Source: an uncultured Flavobacteriales bacterium | Lineage (GTDB): Bacteria > Bacteroidota > Bacteroidia > Flavobacteriales_G > Salibacteraceae | Assembly: GCA_943788775.1 (NCBI GenBank) | Contig: CALSRO010000005.1 | Span: 744,001-808,000, forward strand | Reading direction: 5' to 3' | Length of the DNA: 64,000 nt | Shown here: in pieces, positions 37,733 through 49,455 of the stretch | Numbering within the stretch: position 1 is the first letter of the stretch | Layout of the letters: every line of letters begins with the position of its first letter | Made by a program: the position numbers and the translations under genes | Notes under the pieces: model-generated | Databases searched by the model: none | Told to the model about the DNA's origin: nothing | The model's input: only the letters and a program-made list of their open reading frames with translations

Positions 37733-40700
37733 ATGACCAAATCAAATATTCCGGAAAGAATAAACTTTTCGCGCACTCAGAATCAACTGCAGTACCCGGA
37801 TTTCTTAGACATACAGTTGCGGTCTTTTCAAGACTTCTTCCAACTCGAGACCTCTCCAGAGGATAGAGAAAATGAAGGTCTTTTTAACGTATTTAGCGAG
37901 AATTTTCCGATAACGGATTCGCGAAACAACTTCGTGTTGGAGTTCTTGGACTACTTTGTAGATCCACCAAGATATTCCATCGCAGAATGCATGGAAAGAG
38001 GTTTGACATATAGTGTACCTCTGAAGGCAAAACTGAAACTGTATTGTACTGATCCTGAACATGAGGATTTTGAGACAATTGTTCAAGATGTTTATTTGGG
38101 TACAATCCCATATATGACTCCTGGAGGTTCATTTGTTATCAATGGAGCTGAGCGTGTAGTTGTATCGCAGCTTCACCGTTCACCTGGAGTATTCTTTGGT
38201 CAGAGTTTCCACGCAAATGGTACTAAGCTATATTCGGCAAGAATTATCCCTTTCAAGGGGTCTTGGATTGAATTTGCTACAGACATTAACCAAGTGATGT
38301 ACGCTTACATCGACCGAAAGAAAAAATTACCTGTAACCACATTGTTCAGAGCAATTGGTTATGAAAGTGATAAAGAAATACTTGAAATTTTTGATCTCGC
38401 AGATGAGATTAAAGTGAGTAAATCTGGACTGAAGAAAGCTGTTGGAAGAAAGCTAGCTGCAAGAGTTCTGAAAACATGGTTCGAAGATTTCGTGGATGAA
38501 GATACTGGAGAAGTTGTGTCAATTGAAAGAAATGAGGTCATCGTTGATCGCGAAACAGTATTAGAAGATGAGCACATTGACTTAATCGTGGATGCTGAAG
38601 TAAAGACCGTTTTACTGCACAAGGAGAATATCAACGCTGCAGACCACGCCATTATTTACAACACACTTCAAAAAGATCCTTCGAATTCTGAAATTGAAGC
38701 CGTTGAGCATATCTACCGAATACTTCGAAATGCTGAACCGCCAGATGAGGAAACAGCTCGTGGCATTATTGATAAATTATTTTTCTCTGACAAGAGATAT
38801 GATTTAGGTGAAGTTGGACGATATCGAATTAACAAGAAGCTTGGATTGGATATTGACATGGAAAACCGCGTTTTAACGAAGGTGGACATTATCGAGATCA
38901 TTAAGTACTTAATTGAGTTGATCAACTCAAAGACAAACGTGGATGACATTGATCACCTAAGCAACAGACGGGTTCGTACTGTTGGTGAGCAATTGTATTC
39001 ACAATTCGGAGTCGGACTCGCTCGTATGGCAAGAACTATCCGTGAACGAATGAATGTTCGTGATAACGAGGTGTTTACACCTATTGATTTGATTAATGCC
39101 AAGACATTATCATCTGTGATTAATTCTTTCTTCGGAACGAATCAGTTATCTCAATTCATGGATCAAACGAATCCGTTGTCTGAAATCACTCACAAAAGGA
39201 GATTATCAGCACTAGGGCCAGGTGGACTATCGAGAGAGCGTGCCGGTTTTGAGGTTCGTGACGTTCACTACACTCACTATGGTCGTTTGTGTACTATCGA
39301 AACTCCTGAAGGTCCGAATATTGGTTTGATTTCATCATTGTGTGTTTATGCTAAAGTAAACAGACTAGGTTTTATTGAAACACCATATCGCAAGGTTGGT
39401 GATGGTAAGGTGAAATTAGAGGACATCATCTATTTAAGTGCAGAGGAGGAAGATGACCAAATGATTGCCCAGGCAAATGCTAAGGTCAATAATAAAGGTC
39501 AATTCGAAACTGAAAGAGTAAAAGCAAGATTTGAAGGTGATTTCCCGGTTGTAGAGCCAAAGGACATCACTCTTATGGACGTTGCTCCAAATCAAATTGC
39601 ATCTATTGCGGCATCATTAATTCCGTTTTTGGAGCATGATGATGCGAACCGTGCATTGATGGGGTCAAACATGAGTCGTCAGTCTGTACCACTTCTTCGT
39701 CCAGAAGCTCCAATTGTTGGAACAGGACTAGAAAAACTTGTTGCTCGTGATTCGCGAGTTATGAGTTATGCTGAAGGAACTGGTGTAGTTGTGGAGGTTG
39801 ATGCTAATTCTGTGACCATCAAGTATGAGAGGTCAGAAGAGGATGAATTAGTAAGCTTTGACGATGAGTACAAGACTTACACGTTCACTAAATTCAAGAA
39901 AACCAACCAGAGCACTACTGTCAATATTAGACCAGTCGTTAAAAAAGGCGATAAGGTTAAGAAAGGACAAGTATTAAGCGAAGGCTATGGAACGGATAAA
40001 GGTGAACTTGCACTAGGTCGAAACTTAATGGTGGCATTCATGCCTTGGAAAGGATTCAACTTTGAGGATGCGATTGTGATCTCCGAAAAAGTAGTTCGGG
40101 ATGACATATATACAAGTATTCACGTTGATGAATATGTTTTAGAAGTTAGAGATACAAAACGAGGTCTAGAGGAACTTACTGCGGATATACCCAATGTTAG
40201 TGAAGAAGCAACCAAAAACCTTGACGAAAACGGTTTAATTCGAGTAGGAACTGAGGTTAAGGAAGGTGATATCCTAATTGGTAAAATCACACCGAAAGGT
40301 GAGACGGATCCCACACCGGAAGAAAAACTTCTTAGAGCCATTTTTGGTGATAAAGCTGGCGATGTGAAAGATGCTTCTTTGAAGGTATCTCCGTCAGGAT
40401 CTGGTGTCGTAATTCAGAAAAAGTTGTTCTCAAGAGCGATCAAAGACCGCAAGGCGAAAGCTCAGGAAAAGAATATACTTGAAGATGTAGACAAGGAATA
40501 TGAAAAGATCATTGAAGAATTGAAGGTCAAATTGGTGGATAAGCTATTTACTATCGTAAATGGCAAAACATCTCAAGGTGTATTCAATAAATACAACGAG
40601 GAAATGATCAAGAAGGGCATGAAGTTCACAATGAAGAGTCTTCAAGGGTTGGATTATACTACTCTTAGTCCTGCTGGTTGGACCACGGATGATGCTAAGA

Positions 40701-41539
40701 ACGATATGATTAAGAGAACTCTTAATAACTATAATATCAAGGCTAATGATGCTCTAGGTCAGATGAAGCGTAAGAAGTTTGCAATTACTGTGGGAGATGA
40801 ACTTCCTCAAGGAATTGTGCAGCTTGCAAAGGTTTACCTGGCAAATAAGCGTAAGCTAAAGGTTGGAGATAAGATGGCTGGACGTCACGGTAACAAGGGT
40901 ATTGTTGCTAAGATTGTTCGTTCAGAGGATATGCCATTCCTTGAGGATGGAACTCCAGTTGATATTGTATTGAATCCACTGGGTGTGCCATCACGGATGA
41001 ATCTTGGTCAGATTTTCGAAACAGTTCTTGGTTGGGCTGGTAAGAATTTAGGGCTCACGTTTGCCACTCCGATTTTTGATGGAGCAACTATTGATGACAT
41101 TCACAGTTATACAGCTAAAGCAGGTGTTCCGGATTATGGAAGAACATATCTATTCGATGGTGGCACAGGAGAGCGATTCGATCAACCAGCAACAGTTGGT
41201 GTGATATACATGCTCAAACTTCACCACCTTGTTGATAATAAGATGCACGCAAGATCTATAGGACCATACTCACTTATTACTCAGCAACCATTGGGTGGTA
41301 AGGCACAGTTTGGTGGACAAAGATTTGGTGAGATGGAGGTTTGGGCGCTTGAGGCGTTCGGAGCTTCACATATCCTACGCGAGATCTTAACAGTAAAATC
41401 AGATGATGTAATTGGTAGAGCGAAAGCTTACGAGGCCATCGTAAAAGGCGAGCCAATGCCTGAACCAGGGATTCCTGAATCGTTCAACGTATTGCTTCAC
41501 GAAATGCGCGGTCTCTGTCTAAATATTACACTAGAATAA
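37733..41539 (+). CDS. rpoB: DNA-directed RNA polymerase subunit beta
   Basis: 1268 residues from ATG 37733, normal for Bacteroidota. An earlier in-frame TTG at 37682 overlaps the inverted repeat in front of the gene, so it is rejected. The rifampicin region reads [19 protein letters not shown], with the usual sensitive-type residues. Further on are G-F-N-F-E-D-A and [10 protein letters not shown], which lie around the active site. It forms the polymerase core with rpoC 30 bases downstream. Confidence 0.98.
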   Translation: MTKSNIPERINFSRTQNQLQYPDFLDIQLRSFQDFFQLETSPEDRENEGLFNVFSENFPITDSRNNFVLEFLDYFVDPPRYSIAECMERGLTYSVPLKAKLKLYCTDPEHEDFETIVQDVYLGTIPYMTPGGSFVINGAERVVVSQLHRSPGVFFGQSFHANGTKLYSARIIPFKGSWIEFATDINQVMYAYIDRKKKLPVTTLFRAIGYESDKEILEIFDLADEIKVSKSGLKKAVGRKLAARVLKTWFEDFVDEDTGEVVSIERNEVIVDRETVLEDEHIDLIVDAEVKTVLLHKENINAADHAIIYNTLQKDPSNSEIEAVEHIYRILRNAEPPDEETARGIIDKLFFSDKRYDLGEVGRYRINKKLGLDIDMENRVLTKVDIIEIIKYLIELINSKTNVDDIDHLSNRRVRTVGEQLYSQFGVGLARMARTIRERMNVRDNEVFTPIDLINAKTLSSVINSFFGTNQLSQFMDQTNPLSEITHKRRLSALGPGGLSRERAGFEVRDVHYTHYGRLCTIETPEGPNIGLISSLCVYAKVNRLGFIETPYRKVGDGKVKLEDIIYLSAEEEDDQMIAQANAKVNNKGQFETERVKARFEGDFPVVEPKDITLMDVAPNQIASIAASLIPFLEHDDANRALMGSNMSRQSVPLLRPEAPIVGTGLEKLVARDSRVMSYAEGTGVVVEVDANSVTIKYERSEEDELVSFDDEYKTYTFTKFKKTNQSTTVNIRPVVKKGDKVKKGQVLSEGYGTDKGELALGRNLMVAFMPWKGFNFEDAIVISEKVVRDDIYTSIHVDEYVLEVRDTKRGLEELTADIPNVSEEATKNLDENGLIRVGTEVKEGDILIGKITPKGETDPTPEEKLLRAIFGDKAGDVKDASLKVSPSGSGVVIQKKLFSRAIKDRKAKAQEKNILEDVDKEYEKIIEELKVKLVDKLFTIVNGKTSQGVFNKYNEEMIKKGMKFTMKSLQGLDYTTLSPAGWTTDDAKNDMIKRTLNNYNIKANDALGQMKRKKFAITVGDELPQGIVQLAKVYLANKRKLKVGDKMAGRHGNKGIVAKIVRSEDMPFLEDGTPVDIVLNPLGVPSRMNLGQIFETVLGWAGKNLGLTFATPIFDGATIDDIHSYTAKAGVPDYGRTYLFDGGTGERFDQPATVGVIYMLKLHHLVDNKMHARSIGPYSLITQQPLGGKAQFGGQRFGEMEVWALEAFGASHILREILTVKSDDVIGRAKAYEAIVKGEPMPEPGIPESFNVLLHEMRGLCLNITLE

Positions 41540-41569
41540 GCTTATTCATACCATTAAAAGGAATTTACA

Positions 41570-44500
41570 ATGGCATTAAGAAAAGAACAACGTCCGCAAA
41601 GCGGGTTTAATCAAATAACTATCAGCCTTGCATCACCTGAGATGATCTTAGAGAAATCTCATGGGGAAGTGTTGAAGCCTGAAACAATTAACTATCGTAC
41701 GTACAAGCCTGAACGTGATGGTCTATTCTGTGAACGAATTTTCGGTCCAGTGAAAGACTATGAATGTCACTGCGGTAAGTATAAGCGTATCCGTTACAAG
41801 GGTATTGTTTGCGACCGTTGTGGTGTTGAAGTAACTGAGAAGAAGGTTCGAAGAGAAAGAATGGGTCACATTTCATTGGTGGTTCCTGTAGCTCATATTT
41901 GGTATTTCAAATCTCTTCCAAACAAAATTGGTTATTTACTAGGTCTTCCAAGTAAAAAGCTAGATTCAATCATCTATTACGAGCGTTATGTTGTAATCAA
42001 TGCAGGTATAGCTAAGAATAAAGATGGAGAGGATTTAAACTATTTGGATTTCTTGACAGAAGAGGAATACCTAGATATTCTAGATACCCTTCCGAGAGAG
42101 AATCAATACTTCGATGATAAGGATCCTGAAAAGTTTATTGCGATGATGGGAGCAGATGCATTATATGCATTGCTTCAGCGTTTAGACTTGGATGAATTAA
42201 GTTATGATTTGCGTCATAAGGCCAATACAGAGACGTCTCAGCAAAGAAAGAATGAAGCATTAAAGCGTCTTCAGGTTGTCGAGTCTTTCCGTTCTGCTAA
42301 TGAGCATATTCTCAATCGACCTGAGTGGATGATCGTAAAGGTAGTACCAGTTATCCCACCAGAGTTGCGCCCATTGGTGCCATTGGATGGTGGGCGATTC
42401 GCAACGTCTGACTTGAATGACCTTTATAGAAGAGTGATTATTCGAAATAATCGATTGAAGCGATTGTTAGAAATTAAAGCTCCGGAGGTAATCTTGAGAA
42501 ATGAGAAGCGTATGCTTCAAGAAGCAGTTGATTCATTGCTTGATAACTCTCGCAAGTCATCCGCAGTGAAAACAGAGTCTAACAGAGCGCTCAAGTCACT
42601 ATCTGATAGCTTAAAAGGTAAGCAAGGTCGTTTCCGTCAGAACTTATTGGGTAAGCGTGTTGATTATTCAGCGCGCTCTGTAATTGTCGTTGGTCCCGAT
42701 TTGAAGCTTCATGAATGTGGTCTTCCTAAGGACATGGCTGCTGAGTTGTTCAAACCGTTTATTATTCGCAAGCTAATTGAAAGAGGCATTGTGAAAACGG
42801 TGAAGTCCGCGAAGAAAATTGTGGATAAAAAGGAACCAGTAGTTTGGGATATTCTTGAAAACGTATTGAAAGGGCATCCAGTTCTATTGAACCGAGCACC
42901 AACTCTTCACCGTTTGGGTATCCAGGCATTTCAACCTAAGTTGATTGAGGGTAAGGCGATTCAATTACATCCACTTGTTTGTACTGCATTCAACGCGGAT
43001 TTCGATGGTGACCAGATGGCGGTGCACGTTCCTCTTGGACACGCTGCTGTATTGGAGGCTCAATTACTGATGCTTGCTTCGCACAACATCTTGAATCCTG
43101 CAAATGGTGCTCCTATTGCTGTACCTTCTCAGGATATGGTACTGGGTTTATATTACATCACTAAGTCTAGAAAGAGTACTGCTGAATTAGTAATGAAGGG
43201 CGAAGGCAAGGCTTTCTACTCTCCAGAAGAGGTAATCATAGCTTACAATGAGGGTAAGTTAAGCCTTCATGCTGAGATTAAACTTCGAGCTACAATTCAC
43301 GGTGAGCGTAAGATTATTGATACTACGTGTGGTCGAGTTCTTTTCAACCAAATGGTTCCAGAAAAGGCTGGTTACATTAATGAAGTATTGACAAAGAAAT
43401 CGCTGAGAGACATTATCGGTCGAGTATTGAAGGCTTGTGGAATGGCTGCTACTGCTAAGTTCCTTGATGATATTAAGTCACTTGGTTTCTACATGGCTTT
43501 TAAAGGCGGTTTATCATTCAATTTAGGTGATGTAATTGTGCCTGATGAGAAGTTGACTCTTCTTGCTAAGGCTCAAACTGAAGTGGATGAAGTAATGATG
43601 AACTACAACATGGGTCTCATCACTAACAATGAGCGTTACAATCAAGTCATTGATATTTGGACACACACCAATTCGAAGTTGACGCACGTTTTGATGAATC
43701 GATTGGAAAATGACAATCAAGGATTCAATTCGGTTTACATGATGTACCATTCTGGTGCTCGTGGATCTAAGGAGCAGATTCGTCAGTTATCAGGTATGAG
43801 AGGTTTAATGGCTAAGCCACGTAAGTCGGGAGACACTGGTGGAGCAATTATTGAGAATCCGATTCTTTCGAATTTCCGCGAAGGACTTTCGATTTTGGAG
43901 TACTTTATTTCAACTCACGGTGCGCGCAAAGGTCTTGCCGATACTGCACTTAAGACTGCCGATGCAGGTTATTTGACTAGAAGATTGGTAGATGTTGCTC
44001 AAGATGTTATCGTAGCTTCTGAAGACTGTGGAACATTGAGAGGTATCACTGCTATGGCATTGAAGAAGAACGAGGAAATCGTTGAACCATTGCACGAGCG
44101 TATCACAGGTCGTACCAGTGTTTATGATGTTTATCATCCTCAAAGCGATGAATTGTTGGTTGCGGAAGGTGAGGAGATCACTGATGACATCGCTTTGATC
44201 ATTGAAGATGCTGGAATTGAAGAAGTAGAAATTCGTTCGGCCTTAACATGTGAAATGCCTCGAGGTATTTGTACTAAGTGTTATGGTCAGAACTTATCTA
44301 CTGGTAAACAAGTAACCAAAGGTGAGGCCGTGGGTGTTATTGCGGCACAATCAATCGGTGAGCCGGGTACTCAGTTAACATTACGTACATTCCACGTGGG
44401 TGGTACGGCCTCTAGTATTGCATCAGAGTCTAAAGTAATGGCTAAGGTTGATGGTAAGGTTGAAATAGACGAGTTGCGTACTGTTGAAAAAACAGAAAAG

Positions 44501-45868
44501 GACGGAACCAAGAAGCAAGTTGTAATTGGTCGATCTGCAGAAATGAGGTTGATTGATGCGAAAAGCGGAATGACGGCTGCAACTAGCATTATCCCATATG
44601 GATCTGAAGTATTCGTGAAGAGTGGTGATAAGGTGAAAAAAGGCGACATGATATGTCAGTGGGATCCATATAACGCGGTTATTCTATCTGAATTTGGTGG
44701 AAAACTAGTGTATGAAAGCATCGAAGAAGGTGTTACGTATAAGGAAGAATCTGATGAGCAGACTGGCTTCCGTGAAAAAGTGATTATCGATAATCGGGAT
44801 AAGACTAAAAATCCAACCATTCACGTTACTGATGCCAAGGGTGAAACGCTTCGATCATACAGTATTCCTGTAGGAGCGCACATCATGGTGAATGAAGGTG
44901 AAAAGGTTGGATCTGGTGCTATCTTGATTAAAATACCAAGATTAGGTGGTAAAGGTGGTGGTGATATTACCGGTGGTTTACCGCGTGTTACTGAACTTTT
45001 CGAAGCACGTAATCCATCTAATCCTGCAATTGTTTCTGAGATTGACGGTATTGTTAGTTTCGGTAAGATTAAGCGTGGTAATAGAGAAATTATTGTTGAA
45101 ACAAGAATTGGCGATAAATCGAAATATTTAGTTCCATTGTCTAGACACATTCTTGTTCAGGAAAATGACTTTGTGAAAGCGGGTCAACCACTTTCTGATG
45201 GCGCTATTACTCCAGCGGATATTTTAGCTATCATGGGGCCAACTGCAGTTCAAGAGTACTTGGTGAATGAAATTCAGGAAGTATATCGATTACAAGGTGT
45301 GAAGATTAACGATAAGCACTTTGAAGTTATCGTTCGTCAGATGATGCGTAAGGTTACAATCTTGGATCCCGGAGACACTAAGTTCTTAGAGCTTCAGAAT
45401 GCAAACAAAACGGACTTCATCGCTGAGAATGATAGAATTTTTGGAATGAAGGTGGTTGTTGAGCCAGGTGATTCTGAAACAATGAAAGCGGGGCAGATTA
45501 TCAATGCACGTAAATTGAGAGATGAAAATTCTCAGTTGAAGCGAAAGGATAAGAAGCTTGTTGAAGCTAGAGATGCGGTTCCTGCTACTGGTCAGCCAGT
45601 ACTTCAAGGTATCACTCGTGCTTCACTACAAACTGAAAGTTTCATCTCAGCTGCTTCCTTCCAAGAAACAACGAAGGTGTTGAACGAAGCTGCTGTGAGC
45701 GGTAAGATCGATTACTTGAAAGGACTTAAGGAGAATGTGATCGTAGGTCACCTGATTCCTGCTGGAACTGGATTGATTGATTACCGAAACATAGTAGTTG
45801 GTAGCCAGGAGGAATATGACCAAATGATTGGTGCTCGTTCAGAAGCAGTAGTTGAAGATTACGAATAG
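41570..45868 (+). CDS. rpoC: DNA-directed RNA polymerase subunit beta'
   Basis: 1432 residues. The N-terminal zinc ribbon is C-H-C-G-K-Y with C-D-R-C-G near residues 66-84. The catalytic loop N-A-D-F-D-G-D-Q-M, whose three aspartates hold the active-site Mg2+, lies near 475. The trigger-loop region has T-Q-L-T-L-R-T-F-H near 940. The second zinc site uses the cysteines in E-D-C-G, then [11 protein letters not shown]. It follows rpoB at 30 bases and leads into a DUF3467 gene 12 bases later. Confidence 0.98.
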   Translation: MALRKEQRPQSGFNQITISLASPEMILEKSHGEVLKPETINYRTYKPERDGLFCERIFGPVKDYECHCGKYKRIRYKGIVCDRCGVEVTEKKVRRERMGHISLVVPVAHIWYFKSLPNKIGYLLGLPSKKLDSIIYYERYVVINAGIAKNKDGEDLNYLDFLTEEEYLDILDTLPRENQYFDDKDPEKFIAMMGADALYALLQRLDLDELSYDLRHKANTETSQQRKNEALKRLQVVESFRSANEHILNRPEWMIVKVVPVIPPELRPLVPLDGGRFATSDLNDLYRRVIIRNNRLKRLLEIKAPEVILRNEKRMLQEAVDSLLDNSRKSSAVKTESNRALKSLSDSLKGKQGRFRQNLLGKRVDYSARSVIVVGPDLKLHECGLPKDMAAELFKPFIIRKLIERGIVKTVKSAKKIVDKKEPVVWDILENVLKGHPVLLNRAPTLHRLGIQAFQPKLIEGKAIQLHPLVCTAFNADFDGDQMAVHVPLGHAAVLEAQLLMLASHNILNPANGAPIAVPSQDMVLGLYYITKSRKSTAELVMKGEGKAFYSPEEVIIAYNEGKLSLHAEIKLRATIHGERKIIDTTCGRVLFNQMVPEKAGYINEVLTKKSLRDIIGRVLKACGMAATAKFLDDIKSLGFYMAFKGGLSFNLGDVIVPDEKLTLLAKAQTEVDEVMMNYNMGLITNNERYNQVIDIWTHTNSKLTHVLMNRLENDNQGFNSVYMMYHSGARGSKEQIRQLSGMRGLMAKPRKSGDTGGAIIENPILSNFREGLSILEYFISTHGARKGLADTALKTADAGYLTRRLVDVAQDVIVASEDCGTLRGITAMALKKNEEIVEPLHERITGRTSVYDVYHPQSDELLVAEGEEITDDIALIIEDAGIEEVEIRSALTCEMPRGICTKCYGQNLSTGKQVTKGEAVGVIAAQSIGEPGTQLTLRTFHVGGTASSIASESKVMAKVDGKVEIDELRTVEKTEKDGTKKQVVIGRSAEMRLIDAKSGMTAATSIIPYGSEVFVKSGDKVKKGDMICQWDPYNAVILSEFGGKLVYESIEEGVTYKEESDEQTGFREKVIIDNRDKTKNPTIHVTDAKGETLRSYSIPVGAHIMVNEGEKVGSGAILIKIPRLGGKGGGDITGGLPRVTELFEARNPSNPAIVSEIDGIVSFGKIKRGNREIIVETRIGDKSKYLVPLSRHILVQENDFVKAGQPLSDGAITPADILAIMGPTAVQEYLVNEIQEVYRLQGVKINDKHFEVIVRQMMRKVTILDPGDTKFLELQNANKTDFIAENDRIFGMKVVVEPGDSETMKAGQIINARKLRDENSQLKRKDKKLVEARDAVPATGQPVLQGITRASLQTESFISAASFQETTKVLNEAAVSGKIDYLKGLKENVIVGHLIPAGTGLIDYRNIVVGSQEEYDQMIGARSEAVVEDYE

Positions 45869-45880
45869 AATCAGATTAAA

Positions 45881-46201
45881 ATGGCAGACGAAAAGGAAAT
45901 AAAACAAGGTCAGATCAATATTGAATTGAGTGAAGAAGTTGCCCAGGGTGAGTATTCAAACTTGGCAGTGATAACACACTCGAATGCAGAATTTATCGTA
46001 GACTTTGTAAGCATGATGCCAGGAACGCCTAAAGCTCGTGTGAAATCGAGAATTATACTGGCCCCACAGCATGCTAAGCGACTTCTAAAGGCATTGAATG
46101 ATAACGTGAGAAAGTTTGAAAGTCAACATGGTGAGATAAATGATATTGAACCTGGAAACGCTCCTTTTCCGATGAACTTCGGCCCTGCGGCTGAGGCGTA
46201 G
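45881..46201 (+). CDS. DUF3467 family protein
   Basis: 106 residues, cytoplasmic. Family pattern: Y-S-N-L-A-V-I-T-H-S-x-x-E-F-I-V-D-F, then M-P-G-T-P-K-A-R-V-K-S-R-I-I-L-x-P-x-H-A-K-R-L. Members are found next to rpoC in many Bacteroidota, which suggests a link to transcription or simply a fixed gene order; the function is unknown. A strong terminator follows and closes the rpoBC unit. Confidence 0.85.
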   Translation: MADEKEIKQGQINIELSEEVAQGEYSNLAVITHSNAEFIVDFVSMMPGTPKARVKSRIILAPQHAKRLLKALNDNVRKFESQHGEINDIEPGNAPFPMNFGPAAEA

Positions 46202-46219
46202 TCGTTTTGTTCAACATAG

Positions 46220-46250
46220 AAAAGGCTATCCAATTGGGTAGCCTTTTTCG
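46220..46250 (+). terminator. Rho-independent terminator closing the rpoBC unit
   Basis: AAAGGCTA at 46221-46228 pairs with TAGCCTTT at 46239-46246 with further pairing inside the loop, followed by a T-run. The flanking A-run would also let it act on the convergent patatin gene. Confidence 0.8.
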
Positions 46251-46274
46251 TTTTCTTAAGTTTTGATCAATATC

Positions 46275-48635
46275 CTATTTTAAGGCTCTGTCATTGAACA
46301 ATATGTAGCCAAAGTGAAAGAAGAATGTGACTGGCTGATTTTCTTTGTATACGCTGATTTCAGGTAAATTGTAATAATAGTTCACACTAAAACTAAGAGG
46401 GCCTAGTGGAGTTTTATAAACAGCATTTGCTGTGGCAATCGTATAATATTTAGATCCAATAAAGCTTGGTGAATTGTTTCGGATAAACACTTCTTCTTCT
46501 GTGTTTCCATCCATATCAATATCATTAATATCAGTAATAATATCCGCGTACTCAAATGGTTTAAATAAATAACCTTCGAGTCTAAGATCTAAGTTTTTGT
46601 ATACGTTGAAAATGAATTTATGCCCCACAGCAGCATATTTATAGGCTCGAAATGACTCTAAGAATAATGTTTGACTTTCAGGAGTGGGTTGAAACGCTGG
46701 TGACCTTAATTGGCTTGCCGAGTAGTTTGTAAATAGGCGTTGAGTAGAATAGACACCTTCAGCATAAAAACCTAGTCGGAGAATTCCTTGTCGCTTATAA
46801 TAATTGTCATATATAGCCTTGAAATCGACCCAATCATGTGATGACGTAATTCCAATTTGATCCAATGATGTACTGCCAGGAGTGTACTTTTCTTCACCTT
46901 CAACGTAACGAAATGATATTCTGAGAAAAGCTCCGGCATTTGGATAAAGCTTTTCATTAAAACTATTTTTTTCAAAAGCACCGCTAAAAGTTGTTCCTCT
47001 AAAAACTGTGATGTCCTTGAGATCATCTCCCCCAAAATCTGGGGTTTGAAAATAGTCGTCCTTCAATGAAACGGCACCGCCACCAAATGAAAGTTTGGAT
47101 TTATTCGATAGGGCAAGTGCGAGGTCTCCTCGAAAGAATTGTTCATTTTGAATCAGGAATAGCGAATTGTTGTTCTCAAAGAAATTGGCTCGGCTTTCGA
47201 AATAATTCCAACGGCTTAGAACCCCTTTCATTTCGAAATAGATGGGTAACCTAACAGGAATGTCAATTCGTCCCATTCCCAAAACAGAATTGTAAAGCTT
47301 GCCGAAGTAGGTGTTTGCGTAAAAACTAGAACCAGTGTTATTCATGGCTGAATAACCAATTCCAACATATCCAGTATTGATTGGTCTGGATGATATGTTG
47401 CCACCTATTTCTAGAAGTAAGTTTTTTTCTTTGCGAACAGTCAGTTGCAATCGATACGTGGAATCCGCTGCCAACCCTATTGTCGATGGGAAAATGCGAT
47501 CGATCTTGTCCGATTCAAGAAGTCGATAATATCCTTTGGTTAGACTGTTCATTGTAAGATTTTGGTTCTTTCTTGGTTTTAAAATCAAACCGACATAAGC
47601 ACTTTGTGATTTGCTCAGACCTTCATATTCTATTTCACTAAAATTCAATGGAATTTTTGCATCGTTAAATTTTTTCCGATTTACATCAACTACCTTCTGA
47701 TGAACTCTTCTGTGTACTTTGTTCTTAATGTCATCCATTGATCTCAATGTGGCAACGTATCCTGAATCAACATTTTCTTGACTATGCTTAAAATCAAAGG
47801 TTCCATAATTGACTTTTGGTTCAATCAAAACGCAACACTCCTGTTCAAGGGTATAGTTAGTCTTACTCACGACCATATTGCGTAACTGTGATATGGCATC
47901 ACCTTCTCGAGGTGGCTCCTCGTTGGAACTTACATTACATCCAATGATGACGTCAGGATTGAAATCATCTCGCATCACATCAGTAGGAAAATTATTGTAT
48001 AAACCACCATCAAAAAGTAGTTTCCCGTCAATGGTAATTGGCTCCAGGTAAAGGGGGTAGCTCATGCTGGCCCTTACAGTTCGGTTTAAATTGCCGCTCG
48101 AAAAGATCATTGATTCTTTGTCTACAATGTTGGCAGCAACACATCTGAAAGGAACAAAGAGGCTATCAAAATTATAATTAGCAACTTGACTGGCAGGCTC
48201 TAACATCGCCATCATCTCAATATCTAAAGATGATGGATCAATAAAACTTGTCGGCAAAGAGGTATTAAGAAAATTAGAGTCAGAACTGACCCTAAACGAA
48301 AACCAACTCGCGTTCGCTATCGGTTTTCTGAAATAATAGATGTATTTATCTTGGATTTGACCTTCTGCGAGTCGTCTATAGTAGTCACTAGCAACGATTT
48401 TTTCTATTTGCTCAGGAGAAAAACCGGCTGCATACATTCCACCGATGAGAGCACCGACAGAAGTCCCTGTTATATAATCTATTGGAATAGAGTTTTCCTC
48501 CAATGCCTTTAAAACTCCAACATGAGCCAGACCACTTGCTCCACCTCCACTTAAAACTACTCCTACGCTTTGGGCCTGCATGAACTGACTCAAGACTAAT
48601 AGCAACGCGAAAAGGGCAGTGGTTCGAGTTAACAT
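46275..48635 (-). CDS. Patatin-like phospholipase with BamA-like barrel
   Basis: 786 residues. The signal peptide ends near M-Q-A-Q. The patatin domain lies at about 22-220: oxyanion loop G-G-G-A-S-G, nucleophile in G-T-S-V-G, and the dyad aspartate in D-G-G-L-Y-N-N. A POTRA-like segment lies at about 310-390. The last 400 residues are strand-rich and look like an Omp85/BamA-type 16-stranded barrel. This is the layout of type Vd autotransporters (PlpD, FplA), where the lipase domain is carried to the cell surface by its own barrel. Substrate is unknown. It is the last gene of a minus-strand run that starts with cystathionine beta-synthase. Confidence 0.88.
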   Translation of the reverse strand: MLTRTTALFALLLVLSQFMQAQSVGVVLSGGGASGLAHVGVLKALEENSIPIDYITGTSVGALIGGMYAAGFSPEQIEKIVASDYYRRLAEGQIQDKYIYYFRKPIANASWFSFRVSSDSNFLNTSLPTSFIDPSSLDIEMMAMLEPASQVANYNFDSLFVPFRCVAANIVDKESMIFSSGNLNRTVRASMSYPLYLEPITIDGKLLFDGGLYNNFPTDVMRDDFNPDVIIGCNVSSNEEPPREGDAISQLRNMVVSKTNYTLEQECCVLIEPKVNYGTFDFKHSQENVDSGYVATLRSMDDIKNKVHRRVHQKVVDVNRKKFNDAKIPLNFSEIEYEGLSKSQSAYVGLILKPRKNQNLTMNSLTKGYYRLLESDKIDRIFPSTIGLAADSTYRLQLTVRKEKNLLLEIGGNISSRPINTGYVGIGYSAMNNTGSSFYANTYFGKLYNSVLGMGRIDIPVRLPIYFEMKGVLSRWNYFESRANFFENNNSLFLIQNEQFFRGDLALALSNKSKLSFGGGAVSLKDDYFQTPDFGGDDLKDITVFRGTTFSGAFEKNSFNEKLYPNAGAFLRISFRYVEGEEKYTPGSTSLDQIGITSSHDWVDFKAIYDNYYKRQGILRLGFYAEGVYSTQRLFTNYSASQLRSPAFQPTPESQTLFLESFRAYKYAAVGHKFIFNVYKNLDLRLEGYLFKPFEYADIITDINDIDMDGNTEEEVFIRNNSPSFIGSKYYTIATANAVYKTPLGPLSFSVNYYYNLPEISVYKENQPVTFFFHFGYILFNDRALK

Positions 48636-48648
48636 GGTTCAAATCTAA

Positions 48649-49455
48649 TCAACTTTTGTGGCGTTCATAATCAAGTGCAACTGTTCGTCTAAAGTTGGAA
48701 AAATATCCTGGTGCATGTCTCAGCCTTGATCCATACCAGCTAAATATTTCACCATTTACTAAGAATACTTTGGCTTTCGGGAATTGTTGCTGCATTTGAA
48801 TGATATCCAATTCTTTAAAGGGATATGGCTCACTTGACAGAAATACAATATCTGGATGGAGATAAGTACCGATTTCGGGATATCGACTATGCGCATCTTC
48901 AATGCAATTGCTGAATCCAGCTCGGTTTAGCATATCGTTAATGAAAGTGTTGCGACCCGCAGCGATTAAAGGGTTTTTCCAAATCAAATACAGTGCTCTT
49001 AGTTTATCTAATCTAGACGCATTTAACGACTGGAAGGCCAATCGAATTTCAGATTGAATAAGATCTGATTCACTTTTCGTTTGTGTCAAATGACCAATAG
49101 TGTCAATCATTTGCAACGAATGCTCGAGGGTATAAATGTCCGACATCCAAACTGGAAAATCGCGTTCCAGCTGTGCGATGTCCCCGTGCGAATTTTCTTC
49201 CTTATTCCCAATGATTAGATCTGGATTTAGCGCTCTAATCCGCTCAATATCCAATTTTTTGGTTCCGCCCACGCGAGTTTTACTCCTAAACCAAGAGTTA
49301 GGATGGATGCAAAATTTGGTGATTCCTACGACTCTCTCGCCTAGGCCAAGATCATGGAGCAACTCGGTTTGGGATGGCACTAAACTGATAATGCGATCCG
49401 GTCGAGATGGTATTTCTACCAAGCGCCCCATTTGATCCTTTATGGCATGCTTCAT
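48649..49455 (-). CDS. Periplasmic-binding-protein fold, BtuF-like, without signal peptide
   Basis: 268 residues. It has the class III (helical-backbone) binding-protein pattern: R-I-I-S-L-V-P-S-Q-T-E-L-L near residue 23, V-V-G-I-T-K-F-C near 42, P-D-L-I-I-G-N near 78. These resemble cobalamin- or iron-chelate-binding proteins such as BtuF. No hydrophobic leader or lipobox is present: the protein begins M-K-H-A-I-K-D-Q-M-G-R-L. That may mean it acts in the cytoplasm or that its ligand delivery is unusual. The first 4 bases overlap the end of the cystathionine beta-synthase gene; no transporter genes are adjacent. The ligand cannot be told from sequence. Confidence 0.78.
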   Translation of the reverse strand: MKHAIKDQMGRLVEIPSRPDRIISLVPSQTELLHDLGLGERVVGITKFCIHPNSWFRSKTRVGGTKKLDIERIRALNPDLIIGNKEENSHGDIAQLERDFPVWMSDIYTLEHSLQMIDTIGHLTQTKSESDLIQSEIRLAFQSLNASRLDKLRALYLIWKNPLIAAGRNTFINDMLNRAGFSNCIEDAHSRYPEIGTYLHPDIVFLSSEPYPFKELDIIQMQQQFPKAKVFLVNGEIFSWYGSRLRHAPGYFSNFRRTVALDYERHKS

